Assembly (NCBI GenBank): GCA_963422415.1
Contig: OY729430.1
Span: 1 to 64,000 of the forward strand
Direction of reading: 5' to 3'
Source: Bin34 sp963422415
Lineage (GTDB): Bacteria > Chloroflexota > Anaerolineae > Caldilineales > Caldilineaceae
Length of the DNA: 64,000 nt
Below, piece by piece: positions 1 to 8,562 of this stretch. Made by a program: the position numbers and the translations under genes. Under the pieces are notes generated by a model. That model was not told where the DNA came from, ran no database searches, and saw nothing but the letters and a program-made list of their open reading frames with translations. The stretch's first letter is position 1; the number at the start of each line of letters is the position of its first letter.

Positions 1-133
1 GCAGAGCAGGCACAAAAAATTGCAGCAGATCCCGGATCATCTCCGGCAGCTGAAACAGTAACTTGAACGTCTCGTCGTAGGAGAAGCGGAGCGTAGTGGG
101 TGGGGACAGAATGCGGAGCCAGAATCGTGATGA
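1..133 (-). pseudogene. Fragment of Rpn-type PD-(D/E)XK nuclease gene, N-terminal part only
   Basis: On the minus strand, a frame open from 133 down to the window edge reads FSYDETFKLLFQLPEMIRD and continues LLQFFVPAL. This matches the conserved N-terminus of Rpn recombination-promoting nuclease / putative transposase proteins (Asp, FK-LF, PEM-RDLL). The catalytic PD-(D/E)XK part would lie outside the window. The frame is blocked by a stop at 134-136 and has no ATG, GTG or TTG before the conserved motif. The ATG at 150-152 is in another frame. The gene is therefore either frameshifted near its start or a remnant. The family call rests on about 30 residues. Confidence 0.45.
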
Positions 134-675
134 TCAATACTCGTCTCTCCATTGTAACCTTGGCTTGAAATGCAGCTGTCAATCCAAGGTCATTCCGTCA
201 GCCTAAATCGACTGAAGCCGCCGTACCCACGGTCCCGGCTCTTGCGGAGTTCACGATCCTCTCACGCAGGATTTGCCGGGCACTTGTGGACCGAAGAGAC
301 CCGTAGCCACATTCCCGCTCCATCGTACTTTCCCGACAGGGCCGAAGCCCACGTATCTCAACTCCATTGTCCGCGGCGCCGACAACGGCGCAATCCAACA
401 GGCCACCGAGATCGAGCCGCGAGCCTTTCGATTCTCGGAATGGTCCCGTGCAGGCACAATGGCACCGAACCTCTCCACCCGTCATGCCACACCCTGCAGC
501 AAGCCTGACAGCGTCCAGATGGCCTAGGTCGTACCCCGGCAGACAGGGCTTGCTGCTAGTATGCTAGTATGCTGGAATCATGACACGCGATGTAGAAGCC
601 GTCCGACCCGACAAGACATCGTCTGGATCCGCGCTCACGCAGGTTGGGGTCGGATTGACAGGGCGCAGATAGGAA
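134..675. other. Intergenic stretch with a tandem 8-base repeat
   Basis: No ORF in this stretch looks like a protein; the short open frames on both strands are Arg/Pro/Ser-rich shadows typical of GC-rich DNA. At 555-570 the octamer GCTAGTAT occurs twice in tandem and is followed by GCT. It lies about 105 bases before the P-type ATPase start and contains TAGTAT, a possible -10 element. Nothing else could be assigned. Confidence 0.5.
151..156 (-). promoter_or_regulatory. Probable -10 element (TACAAT)
   Basis: The minus strand reads GGTTACAATGG here, about 20 bases before the open frame of the Rpn-like fragment. The same TACAAT hexamer precedes several other genes in this window, which supports reading it as a -10 box. 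No convincing -35 was identified. Confidence 0.4.
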
Positions 676-2676
676 ATGCGCCTCTTCAAGCTGGGCCAAG
701 CCTATCCTCGGCTGGCTCTGTCCTTGCTGGCCCTGCCTTGTCTTGTCGCCAGCTGGATTATGCTTTGGAACACTCCTCTTTCCCTGACCGCGCTCAATGG
801 CCGCCAGGCGCCCCTGCTCCTCGCACTGGCCAGCGCCAATCTGCTGGCGGGCTATTACCCTGTGACCGACATGGTGCAGGGCCTGCGCCATCGGAAGTTT
901 GACATTGAGTTCCTGATGCTGCTGGCGGCGGTGGGAGCCATGCTGTTGCAGAACTTCTTGGAGAGCGGTCTGCTGCTGTTTCTCTTTGCGTTGTCCGGCG
1001 CCTTGCAGGACTTTGCAGGAAAGCACATGCGCCGGGCTGTGTCAGAGCTCAAGGAATACGAACCGCAACAGGCCATGGTCCTCCAGGATGGTCAAGAGAC
1101 GCCGACACCCGTAACGGAGATTCGACCTGGGAACACCATCGCAGTGTGGCCGGGCCAACGGCTGGCCTTGGATGGAGAGGTACTGCAGGGAACCTCCTAT
1201 GTGGACGAAAGCATGATTACCGGCGAAGGCGTGCCGGTCAAGAAAGAGCCCGGCGATATGGTCTACGCAGGCTCCCTGAATGGATTGGAGACTCTGCAGA
1301 TACGGGTCACCCGTGAAGTCGGCGCCAGTCAACTGCAGAGGATTATCGCGTTGATTGAACAGGCCCAGGAGAGCAGCGCGCCCTTGCAGCGCCGCATCGA
1401 CAAAATCACCCGTTACTACATTCCAGGCGTGCTGGCGGCTACCGTGCTTACCCTAGGCTTGGGATTGTGGCGGGACGGCACCGCCGACATAGCCGCCTGG
1501 CGGGACGCCTTTCAACGGGCCCTGACTGTGCTAGTGGCCGCCAGTCCCTGCGCCTTGGCCATTGCCACGCCCACCAGCGTGCTCAGCGCCATTGGCGCGG
1601 CGGCGCGCCAACAAGTGTTGATCAAGGGGGGCGAATTCGTGGAGGCGCTGGCCCGAGTCAACGCGATCGTGTTGGACAAGACCGGCACCCTGACTCGGGG
1701 GCACCCTCACGTGATGCGTGTCGTTCCTTTTTCCGGCGTCTCCGAACGGGACGTATTGGAAACGGCGGGCGTGGCGGAACAGCAAAGCCAACATCCTTTC
1801 GCGCAGGCCTTGATGTCCTTGATTCGGGAACGCGGCATCTCGCTGGATCGGCCTGTGGCGACCCAAATCCTAGATGGCATTGGGATGGAGGCGCACTACT
1901 TATGGCAGGGGAGGCCCACCGTGGCCGTAGTCGGCAGTCTGCGCCTGCTCGAAACACTGGCCTTGGCGCCATCCGCCGAACTGCAGGCCGCAGCCGTAGA
2001 CATGGAAGCCGTCGGACAATCAGTCTCGCTGGTAATGCGTCGATACACAACCTCAGACAAGGCGGGGACCCTCCCTCCTTGGGAACTGCTGGGACTGGTG
2101 GGCGTCACCGACCCGGTGCGACCGGAAAGCCAAGCTGCCATAGCCAGGCTGCTGCGCATGGGCCTGACTGACATTTACATGCTGACCGGGGACAATCCGC
2201 ACGTGGCGCATCGGATTGCGACCGAGGTGGGCATTCGGAACGTACACGCGAAGCTGCTGCCGGAACAGAAGGTGCAAATCCTGCGGGATCTGAAGGCCCG
2301 GAAGCGGCAGGTGGCCATGGTGGGAGACGGCTTCAACGATGCCCCTTCGCTGGCTACGGCCCCGGTGGGCATAGCCATGGGCGTGGCTGGCGTGGGCGTC
2401 GCGCTGGAGACGGCCGACGTAGTGCTGCTGACAGACGATCTGAGACGGCTGCCCTTTCTGATCCGGCTGACTCGCACGGCCGATCGGGTGCTGGCGCAAA
2501 ATCTCTTTGTCGCAATTGCCACCATGATCGTTCTGGTGGCATGGATTTACGTGAACTGGCTTGTACAAACGCGGGTCACGTTGTCCTTGCCACTGGCCGT
2601 GGTAGGCCACGAAGGCAGCACGCTGCTAGTGGTCTTCAACAGCTTGCGCCTGCTGCTGATGTCGGTCCAGGAGTAA
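676..2676 (+). CDS. P1B-4 type heavy-metal-exporting P-type ATPase
   Basis: Integral membrane ATPase of 666 residues that should export a transition metal (Co, Zn, Cd or Fe(II)). Visible motifs are the actuator TGEGVP (182-187), SPC in the membrane metal site (290-292), the phosphorylation site DKTGTLT (334-340), MLTGDN, and GDGFND in the hinge (about 550-555). HEGST (645-649) lies in the last transmembrane segment. SPC with HEG-T, rather than CPC, defines the P1B-4 group (CoaT/CtpD/CzcP). There is no N-terminal heavy-metal-binding domain. The next gene follows after 21 bases on the same strand, so the two may be co-transcribed. Which metal is moved cannot be told from sequence. Confidence 0.93.
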   Translation: MRLFKLGQAYPRLALSLLALPCLVASWIMLWNTPLSLTALNGRQAPLLLALASANLLAGYYPVTDMVQGLRHRKFDIEFLMLLAAVGAMLLQNFLESGLLLFLFALSGALQDFAGKHMRRAVSELKEYEPQQAMVLQDGQETPTPVTEIRPGNTIAVWPGQRLALDGEVLQGTSYVDESMITGEGVPVKKEPGDMVYAGSLNGLETLQIRVTREVGASQLQRIIALIEQAQESSAPLQRRIDKITRYYIPGVLAATVLTLGLGLWRDGTADIAAWRDAFQRALTVLVAASPCALAIATPTSVLSAIGAAARQQVLIKGGEFVEALARVNAIVLDKTGTLTRGHPHVMRVVPFSGVSERDVLETAGVAEQQSQHPFAQALMSLIRERGISLDRPVATQILDGIGMEAHYLWQGRPTVAVVGSLRLLETLALAPSAELQAAAVDMEAVGQSVSLVMRRYTTSDKAGTLPPWELLGLVGVTDPVRPESQAAIARLLRMGLTDIYMLTGDNPHVAHRIATEVGIRNVHAKLLPEQKVQILRDLKARKRQVAMVGDGFNDAPSLATAPVGIAMGVAGVGVALETADVVLLTDDLRRLPFLIRLTRTADRVLAQNLFVAIATMIVLVAWIYVNWLVQTRVTLSLPLAVVGHEGSTLLVVFNSLRLLLMSVQE

Positions 2677-2697
2677 AACGGTCTCCCGTGCGGGCCC

Positions 2698-3117
2698 ATG
2701 GCCTATTCACTGAATGATCCGTACCGCGGACTGCGCAGGGCCCTGCGCGTCAACGGCCTTCTGGTGGGTCTCGCCTGGGGCGGGTTGCTGCTAGTGGCGC
2801 CGCAGTACCTGCAGGCCTTGTGGCTCGGATCCGCGCCGGGCAGCCTCTGGATATGGCGCATGGGCGGAGCCGGCCTAGTAGCCATGGGGCTGACGTTCCT
2901 GGAAATTTCTTGGCGTCCCGTCATGTCCCGTCTGTCCATGCTTGCCGTGACGCTGGTCAACGGCGTGCTGGGCGGCACACTTTTTCAGGCATATGTATCC
3001 GGTGCCGTCGCTCCCCCCGACATCTGGGGCAAGTTGCTGCTACTGGGACTCTTCCTCTGCAATCTGGCTTGTGTGATCCTGCCTTGGGGCTACCTTGGGG
3101 AAGACCTGTTGCCCTGA
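2698..3117 (+). CDS. Small integral membrane protein, unknown function
   Basis: A 139-residue protein with four predicted hydrophobic segments: about 18-38 (GLLVGLAWGGLLLVA), 52-70, 77-97 and 110-130. The N-terminus (MAYSLNDPYRGLRRALRVN) is basic and probably cytoplasmic. I recognise no family or catalytic motif. It begins 21 bases after the metal-exporting ATPase stop codon and ends one base before the convergent PhyH gene, so it is likely the distal gene of the ATPase transcript. A role in the same metal response is only an inference from position. Confidence 0.7.
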   Translation: MAYSLNDPYRGLRRALRVNGLLVGLAWGGLLLVAPQYLQALWLGSAPGSLWIWRMGGAGLVAMGLTFLEISWRPVMSRLSMLAVTLVNGVLGGTLFQAYVSGAVAPPDIWGKLLLLGLFLCNLACVILPWGYLGEDLLP

Positions 3118-3118
3118 T

Positions 3119-4081
3119 CTAGCCCGGATTCACGAATTGCGCCGTGGGATCTTCCGTGCGGCCATAGGAATGCCAGATGCGGTAGCCCAGCAGGCTCTTG
3201 AGATGATCGTCGGCCTGCGCCAGTATCTCGGGCTTCACTCCCACAAAATAATTCTCTTGGGGTCGAAACTGCGGTCCGCAAAAGGTGGTGATTACGGTCA
3301 GGCGGTCGTGGAGCGTGACATTGGCTCCCGTGCCGTGCCAGATGCGTCCATCGATGACCAGCGCCGTCCCCGCCTTGCCTGCCACGGAGACGACTTTCCC
3401 TGGCACGTCATCGGCCTCCCGGGGCTGTCGTCCCGACAGATGGCTGCCGGGCAATACGCGCGTGCTGCCCGTGTGCTCGCTGAAGTCCCGCAAGTACCAG
3501 AGAACGTTGACACAGGCACAGGGGGATATCAAGGGCGGCTCCACAGCGGGCGGCAGCGGCGTTTCCTGCCGCGTGATACTGCCGAGGGGCAGAGGGTTGG
3601 GCGCGCGGGCAATGGGAGCTGGCATCCACCACTGGTCCGTATGCAAGGGCATCTTGACTCCCCCTTGCTTGGCGATGTTGGCCCCGTGGCTGGACAGCAG
3701 GAAACTCTCGCCCAACAGCAACTTCACCATGGCCAGGATCTGTTCGTTATAGAGAAGATCCACGAAAGGGCGGCCTTTGTTGATGATCATCCAGATGCGT
3801 TGGTTCACGCCGCCGGCCGCAGCGCGAAACTTGTCCCGCGGATCCCTGCCAGTCTGCGCCGTGAAGTCTCCCCATTGCTGCCTGGGACCACCATCCTCGA
3901 ACGCGAGACCCGCTTCCTTTTCCCGGCGTGCCAGGTCCTGTAGCGTCAGCCGCAGGGTCTCGACCTCCACCGGCGACATGGCGTCCTCCAGCAACGTGAA
4001 CCCCCACCGCTGAATGTCTTGGGCGGCTTGGCGCCTGTCTTTCGTGGGTTGGGGCAGATCGGCAATCGGATACACAGACAT
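3119..4081 (-). CDS. Phytanoyl-CoA dioxygenase (PhyH) family protein
   Basis: Predicted Fe(II)/2-oxoglutarate-dependent oxygenase of 320 residues with the cupin-like double-stranded beta-helix fold. The iron ligands are visible as HTD (H147, D149) and the distal H249 in IWHGTGANV. A downstream Arg (LHDRLTVITTF) would bind the 2-oxoglutarate carboxylate. The substrate is unknown; the PhyH family hydroxylates acyl-CoAs, small acids and many secondary metabolites. It is the second gene of a minus-strand pair, starting 23 bases after the aldo/keto reductase stop, and the start is ATG. Two more PhyH proteins occur in this window (18772-19614 and 61180-62019). Confidence 0.9.
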   Translation of the reverse strand: MSVYPIADLPQPTKDRRQAAQDIQRWGFTLLEDAMSPVEVETLRLTLQDLARREKEAGLAFEDGGPRQQWGDFTAQTGRDPRDKFRAAAGGVNQRIWMIINKGRPFVDLLYNEQILAMVKLLLGESFLLSSHGANIAKQGGVKMPLHTDQWWMPAPIARAPNPLPLGSITRQETPLPPAVEPPLISPCACVNVLWYLRDFSEHTGSTRVLPGSHLSGRQPREADDVPGKVVSVAGKAGTALVIDGRIWHGTGANVTLHDRLTVITTFCGPQFRPQENYFVGVKPEILAQADDHLKSLLGYRIWHSYGRTEDPTAQFVNPG

Positions 4082-4104
4082 CTCGCTCCTTGTGGCAGAC
4101 GGGA

Positions 4105-5085
4105 CTACTTCTTCCTGTACGGCTTGTCCTGGCCGGAGACGGTGTCCACCTGGCCGAACATGTCATCCAACCGCTCCTTGGCCGCAGGCGGCAACGGTGG
4201 CAGCAGGATGCATTCCACATTCTCTCGCAAGTGCTCTATATTGCCCGTGCCGGACAGCACCACGTCAATGCCAGGCTCATGTCGACAATAGCGATACGCC
4301 GCCTCCGTCACGGAGGCGGCATGCCCCTCCACCATGAGAAAGCCCAGCGGATCGGACACGTCCACCTTGCAACTATCCACCTGTCCTGTCTCCGTCAGTT
4401 CACCCACAATTCGGGAAAGCACGGCCGATTGGCTGAATGCTTGGCGCACGGCGAACATGCAGGTCACCCCCACGTTGTGCTGCAGGCAGAGAGGCAGCAG
4501 CGCACGGCGGGCGCTGGGGTTGAGAATGTTGAAGCCAACCATCAGCACATCCACCAATTCCGGCTCCTCTCGCATCACCCGCAGCAACGTTTCATGGCGG
4601 GTGTCCGAGTTGAAGTGCTCGGAGATGCCGACACTCCGTATGACGCCTTCCCGCTTCAAGTCCTGCAAGCCGGGCAATGTAACCTGCAAGGCATGATCCA
4701 CGTGCTCCGCATAGAGGGCATGGATGTAATAGACATCCAGGTACTCCAGTCCCATCTTGTCTAGCGAGGCGTAGACCGCGGACTTGAATTCCGCCCAAGG
4801 CCGTGGCTGCATGTTCCGCTGGCAGGCAGCCTTGGAGCACAGCGTCAGATCCGAGCGTGACAGGTCGGCGCTCTGATGGGCCAGAGCCTGCCCCACGACG
4901 CCTTCGCTGCCATATCCCTGCGCGGTGTCGATCACGTTGACGCCTAGGCGCAAGGCCTCCTGCACCACGGCCACTGCCTTCTCTTCCGTATGACCGTAGC
5001 CCAGACCCACCCGGCTGGGACCACCCGTGCCCAAGCCAATTACGCTGGCCCGCCCATGAGCGGGCCCCAAAGTCGTGAATTCCAT
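4105..5085 (-). CDS. Aldo/keto reductase (L-galactose dehydrogenase-like)
   Basis: NAD(P)H-dependent oxidoreductase of 326 residues with a TIM barrel. The AKR tetrad can be traced: Asp in VIDTAQGYG, Tyr in the same motif, Lys in LCSKAA and His in YYIHAL. The pattern EFTTLGPAHGRASVIGLGTGG and the late CMFAVRQAFS segment suggest the L-galactose/pyridoxal dehydrogenase-like branch, acting on a sugar or sugar lactone. An upstream frame extends to 5358, but MEFTTLG at 5085 is preceded by a good GAGGAAG ribosome site and starts the barrel. The gene leads into the PhyH gene on the same strand and is divergent from the Gfo/Idh/MocA gene. Confidence 0.9.
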   Translation of the reverse strand: MEFTTLGPAHGRASVIGLGTGGPSRVGLGYGHTEEKAVAVVQEALRLGVNVIDTAQGYGSEGVVGQALAHQSADLSRSDLTLCSKAACQRNMQPRPWAEFKSAVYASLDKMGLEYLDVYYIHALYAEHVDHALQVTLPGLQDLKREGVIRSVGISEHFNSDTRHETLLRVMREEPELVDVLMVGFNILNPSARRALLPLCLQHNVGVTCMFAVRQAFSQSAVLSRIVGELTETGQVDSCKVDVSDPLGFLMVEGHAASVTEAAYRYCRHEPGIDVVLSGTGNIEHLRENVECILLPPLPPAAKERLDDMFGQVDTVSGQDKPYRKK

Positions 5086-5157
5086 CGGATTGGCTTCCTC
5101 AAGTCTGCAGTGACGGCATCCCAGTTCGACCTGCAAGGCTCCCCAGGGAACGGATCC

Positions 5158-5163
5158 ATTGTA
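5158..5163 (-). promoter_or_regulatory. Probable -10 element of the aldo/keto reductase-PhyH operon
   Basis: TACAAT on the minus strand, 73 bases upstream of the ATG at 5085, inside the 271-base divergent intergenic region. It matches the recurrent TACAAT hexamer found before other genes here. No clear TTGACA-like -35 was identified. Confidence 0.4.
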
Positions 5164-5283
5164 GTGGGCACAGGTCTGTTTGTCAGTCTTGGCAGGCGTC
5201 TGCAATGCATTCCGCAGCAAACCGGGCCCGCTGCGACAGAGCGGATTCAAGTCGATTTTTCGTTTGCATCCCCAGACTTCGGC

Positions 5284-5289
5284 TAGAAT
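5284..5289 (+). promoter_or_regulatory. Probable -10 element of the Gfo/Idh/MocA gene
   Basis: TAGAAT, 67 bases before the ATG at 5357, facing away from the TACAAT of the divergent operon. A weak TTTGCA-like hexamer lies about 17 bases further upstream. The two promoters leave about 120 bases between them for shared control. Confidence 0.35.
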
Positions 5290-5356
5290 CTGGCGATAAG
5301 CCGCGTCCCCCCGCCCAGTCGGGCCTCTCAGATCCCAAACACATCCACGGAACACC

Positions 5357-6496
5357 ATGAACCAACCGCTGCGTGCCGCCGTCTTGGGCCATACTGGCCA
5401 CGGGGACTATGGTCACGGCCATGATCTATCTTTGCAACTGCACCCGGGAGTGGAGATGGTGGGGGTGGCCGATCTCGATCGAGCCGGGGCCGAAAAGTTG
5501 GTCCAGCGCATCGGAGGCCGACCGTACACCGACTACCTGCAGTTGCTGGTCGCGGAAAAACCGGATCTGGTCTGTATCGCCCAGCGGGAAGTGGACCTCC
5601 ACGCGGAGCAGATAGAGACCTGCGTCCGCCACGGTGTCCAAGGCATTCTGTGCGAGAAGCCCTTGGTGGCCACCTTGGCCGCCGCGGACCGGGTGTTGCA
5701 ATTGTGCGAAGCGGCCGGCGTTCACCTGGTGGTAGCCCATCGCAAGGCCAGCGGCTACGAACTCCACGCTCTGGACATGGTGCGCCGCGGCGTCATTGGC
5801 GAAATCCGGGAACTGCGCGGCCGAGGCAAGGGAGACCATCGCGCCGGTGGGCAGGATCTGGCGGTGCTGGGCCCCCATATTCTAGACAGCATGCGGTGGT
5901 TTGTCGGAGCGGATCCCCTGTGGGCAATCGGCCAGGTTTCGCGGCAAGGCGAACCCGTGACGGCAGCCGACGCCTTTGCCGGGCAGGAAGGGATAGGATG
6001 GACCGCGGGCGATCGGTTGACAGGCCTGTTCATGTTCCCGGGCGGGATACCTGCCACGTTCACTTCATATGCGGTGGAAGCCGAGGGCCATGATCATTCG
6101 GACTGGTTCGGTTTCGAGGTGTACGGCACCAAGGGGGCCCTAAGCATCCGCAGTTCCCCGGGCGGAATCCTGTATCATTGCCCGCACGGCATGGCAGTGC
6201 CGGGTTCCCATTGCCCTTGGCAGCGCATTCAGCTGCCAGGCTGGGACGAGGACAAAGACGGTCGGCCGCGGTCGGGTCAGGCCAAGATGCTGCAGAGCAA
6301 TCGGATCATGGTGGACGAGTTGGTGGCTGCGGTCGCTCAAGGCAAGCCCATTGTCCGAGCCTGTACAGGCCAGGATGCCCGCTGGTCGCTAGAGATGAGC
6401 ATGGCCATCCACGAGTCCCATCTAATCGGAAACCGGGTGACCCTGCCCCTGCAACAACGGCAGAATCCCTATGCCGTGCGACAGACCACAGCCTGA
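5357..6496 (+). CDS. Gfo/Idh/MocA family oxidoreductase
   Basis: NAD(P)-dependent sugar or inositol dehydrogenase-like protein of 379 residues. The N-terminal Rossmann half begins AAVLGHTGHGDYGHG, a diverged glycine motif, and contains the family's GILCEKPL motif (EKP at about residue 97). The C-terminal half is the alpha/beta substrate domain; HRKASGYELHALDMVRRG follows the EKP strand. The substrate is unknown. It is transcribed divergently from the aldo/keto reductase-PhyH pair, and the shared regulatory region suggests one catabolic module. No strong Shine-Dalgarno precedes the ATG (ACGGAACACC). Confidence 0.88.
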   Translation: MNQPLRAAVLGHTGHGDYGHGHDLSLQLHPGVEMVGVADLDRAGAEKLVQRIGGRPYTDYLQLLVAEKPDLVCIAQREVDLHAEQIETCVRHGVQGILCEKPLVATLAAADRVLQLCEAAGVHLVVAHRKASGYELHALDMVRRGVIGEIRELRGRGKGDHRAGGQDLAVLGPHILDSMRWFVGADPLWAIGQVSRQGEPVTAADAFAGQEGIGWTAGDRLTGLFMFPGGIPATFTSYAVEAEGHDHSDWFGFEVYGTKGALSIRSSPGGILYHCPHGMAVPGSHCPWQRIQLPGWDEDKDGRPRSGQAKMLQSNRIMVDELVAAVAQGKPIVRACTGQDARWSLEMSMAIHESHLIGNRVTLPLQQRQNPYAVRQTTA

Positions 6497-6540
6497 AGCG
6501 TCTCGGTGCTTTGCAAATCCGGGCCCGTACGCCATGCTAC

Positions 6541-6576
6541 ACTGCCCCCGCAGGGCGGAGCTCCGCCTTCGGCAGT
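6541..6576. promoter_or_regulatory. Nested inverted repeat before prfA
   Basis: An outer pair ACTGCC/GGCAGT (6541-6546 and 6571-6576) encloses a perfect inverted repeat GGCGGAGCTCCGCC (6554-6567). It lies between the Gfo/Idh/MocA stop (6496) and the prfA ATG (6598). No T-run follows, so it is not a classical intrinsic terminator. It could form a structured 5' leader of prfA or separate the two transcripts. Confidence 0.4.
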
Positions 6577-6597
6577 CTCTGAGACAGACAACCCGAC

Positions 6598-7674
6598 ATG
6601 ACACTGTTAGATCGCTTGCGGCAGGTGGAAATGCGACACCGCGCCCTATCGGAGCAAATGGCCAATCCGGACGTGGCGTCCAATTACGAGCGGCTGTCAA
6701 GGCTGGCCCAGGAGCAGAGCGGTCTGGAACCACTCGTCACCCATTACCGGGCCTATGCCGACGTGATGGCGCAGATAGCCGAAAACCAGGAAATCGCATC
6801 CTCTGGGGAGGACCCGGAACTGACGGAACTGGCCCAGACGGAAAACCTGGAGCTGCAGGCCACCGCCTCACGGCTGGAAGAGGCTCTGAAGGTCCTGTTG
6901 CTGCCCAAGGACCCGCTGGACGAAAAGGACGTGATCGTGGAAATCCGGGCTGGAGCCGGGGGCGACGAAGCGGCGCTCTTTTGTGCTGATCTGTACCGCA
7001 TGTACTCGCGCTGGGCGGAGGACAACCGCTTCAAACAGGAAGTCCTGAGTCTCAGCGCCAATGGGCTGGGGGGAATCAAGGAAGTGATCTGCGCCGTCAA
7101 GGGCAAGCGGATCTATTCCCAGCTGAAATACGAATCCGGAGTGCATCGGGTGCAACGCGTGCCCGAGACGGAAAGTCAGGGCCGCATTCACACCAGCACC
7201 GCCACGGTCGCCATCCTGCCCGAAGCCGACGATGTCGAAATCACGGTGGAGCCACAGGACATTCGCATCGACATCATGCGCAGCAGCGGCCCGGGCGGCC
7301 AGAGCGTCAACACCACGGACTCGGCAGTGCGAATCACGCATCTGCCCACCGGGCTGGTAGTCAGTTGCCAGGATGAAAAGAGCCAACTGCAAAATCGTCT
7401 GAAGGCCATGCGCATTCTGCGGACCCGGCTCTTCGATCTGGAGGCGCAACGCCAGCGCGACGAACTAGGCGCGGCGCGGCGCAGTCAAGTGGGTTCCGGC
7501 GATCGCAGCGAGAAGATTCGCACGTACAATTTTCCGCAGGGACGAGTCACCGACCATCGCATCAATCTGACCCAGTACCAGCTGGCCGATGTCATCGACG
7601 GCAAGATCGGGAACTTCATCCAAGGCCTCGCGATGGCAGAGCAGGAAGCTCAACTGGCCGAGCTGGGCGCGTGA
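6598..7674 (+). CDS. prfA: Peptide chain release factor 1
   Basis: Cytoplasmic translation terminator that reads UAA and UAG and triggers peptide release. Length is 358 residues, the usual size. The catalytic GGQ lies at 233-235 in SSGPGGQSVNTTDSAVRITH. The codon-recognition segment QRVPETESQGRIHTS carries PET at the P-x-T tripeptide position that marks RF1 rather than RF2 (SPF). The N-terminal domain and coiled-coil region are complete. It overlaps prmC, which methylates its GGQ glutamine, by four bases. Confidence 0.98.
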   Translation: MTLLDRLRQVEMRHRALSEQMANPDVASNYERLSRLAQEQSGLEPLVTHYRAYADVMAQIAENQEIASSGEDPELTELAQTENLELQATASRLEEALKVLLLPKDPLDEKDVIVEIRAGAGGDEAALFCADLYRMYSRWAEDNRFKQEVLSLSANGLGGIKEVICAVKGKRIYSQLKYESGVHRVQRVPETESQGRIHTSTATVAILPEADDVEITVEPQDIRIDIMRSSGPGGQSVNTTDSAVRITHLPTGLVVSCQDEKSQLQNRLKAMRILRTRLFDLEAQRQRDELGAARRSQVGSGDRSEKIRTYNFPQGRVTDHRINLTQYQLADVIDGKIGNFIQGLAMAEQEAQLAELGA

Positions 7675-8549
7675 ACCATCGCGCCGCCGCCTCGTGGACG
7701 GTGCGGCAATGTCAGCAAACAGGGTCGCTGCGCCTCCGCCAGCATGGCGTGGAAACACCGGAACTGGACAACGCCCTGCTCTTGGCGCACGCCCTGGGGC
7801 GGAAACGCAGTTGGTTGTATGCGCATCCCGAGCGCTCTGTGTCAGACCGGGAGGCCGCCTTGTGGTTGTCTTGTCTGGCCCAGCGGCAAGTCCGACGCCC
7901 CCTAGCTTACATTGTAGGTCACAAGGAGTTCATGGGGCTGGAGTTCCAGGTGGACGAAAGAGTCCTCGTTCCGCGGCCCGAGACGGAACTCGTAGTGGAG
8001 CTGGCCCAGCGTTGGCTGCAACCCCACCCCACCGCCACGATCGCGGATGTGGGAACCGGCAGCGGCTGCATCGCCCTAGCCGTGGCCCATCTGCACCCCG
8101 CCATCCGGGCATACGCCCTGGATGCCAGCGACGAGGCTTTGCAGGTGGCCCGACGCAATGCCGATCGTCTCGGGCTCCGGGACAGAATGCGTTTCCGTCA
8201 AGGCGACTTGCTGACGCCCCTGCCGACGCCGGTCTCCCTGATACTGGCCAACTTGCCCTATGTGACAGCCGCGGAGTATGCCCGACTGGCTCCGGAAATC
8301 CGGAAGTACGAACCGCGTGCCGCCTTGGTAAGCGATGCCCAGGGTCTGGCCCATCTGCAGCGTTTGGTCATGCAACTGGACCAAGGCCTGCGGTGCGGGG
8401 GCGGAGTCGTCCTGGAGTGTGGCCCCACCACCGCCCAGACCGTGCAAGACATGCTGATCCAGACCGATCGGTTCGACGAAGTGCGGGTGCATGCCGATCT
8501 GGCAGGATGGGCGCGCTGTGTATCCGGCCGGGACTTTCGCCAGATGTAG
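7671..8549 (+). CDS. prmC: Release factor glutamine N5-methyltransferase
   Basis: SAM-dependent methyltransferase of 292 residues that modifies the Gln of the release-factor GGQ motif. The SAM-binding strand IADVGTGSGCIALAVA is clear. The substrate-binding NPPY motif appears as NLPY (about 194-197), a conservative variant. Translation begins at GTG in the GTGA overlap with the prfA stop, so the two are translationally coupled. The gene ends 13 bases before the convergent metal ABC permease. Confidence 0.95.
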   Translation: MNHRAAASWTVRQCQQTGSLRLRQHGVETPELDNALLLAHALGRKRSWLYAHPERSVSDREAALWLSCLAQRQVRRPLAYIVGHKEFMGLEFQVDERVLVPRPETELVVELAQRWLQPHPTATIADVGTGSGCIALAVAHLHPAIRAYALDASDEALQVARRNADRLGLRDRMRFRQGDLLTPLPTPVSLILANLPYVTAAEYARLAPEIRKYEPRAALVSDAQGLAHLQRLVMQLDQGLRCGGGVVLECGPTTAQTVQDMLIQTDRFDEVRVHADLAGWARCVSGRDFRQM

Positions 8550-8562
8550 ACAGTAGTCATGG

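Noticed and set aside
170..527. Overlapping short ORFs on both strands near the window start
   Set aside because: They are Arg/Pro/Ser-rich, overlap each other in several frames and show no motif or ribosome site; typical chance frames in GC-rich DNA.
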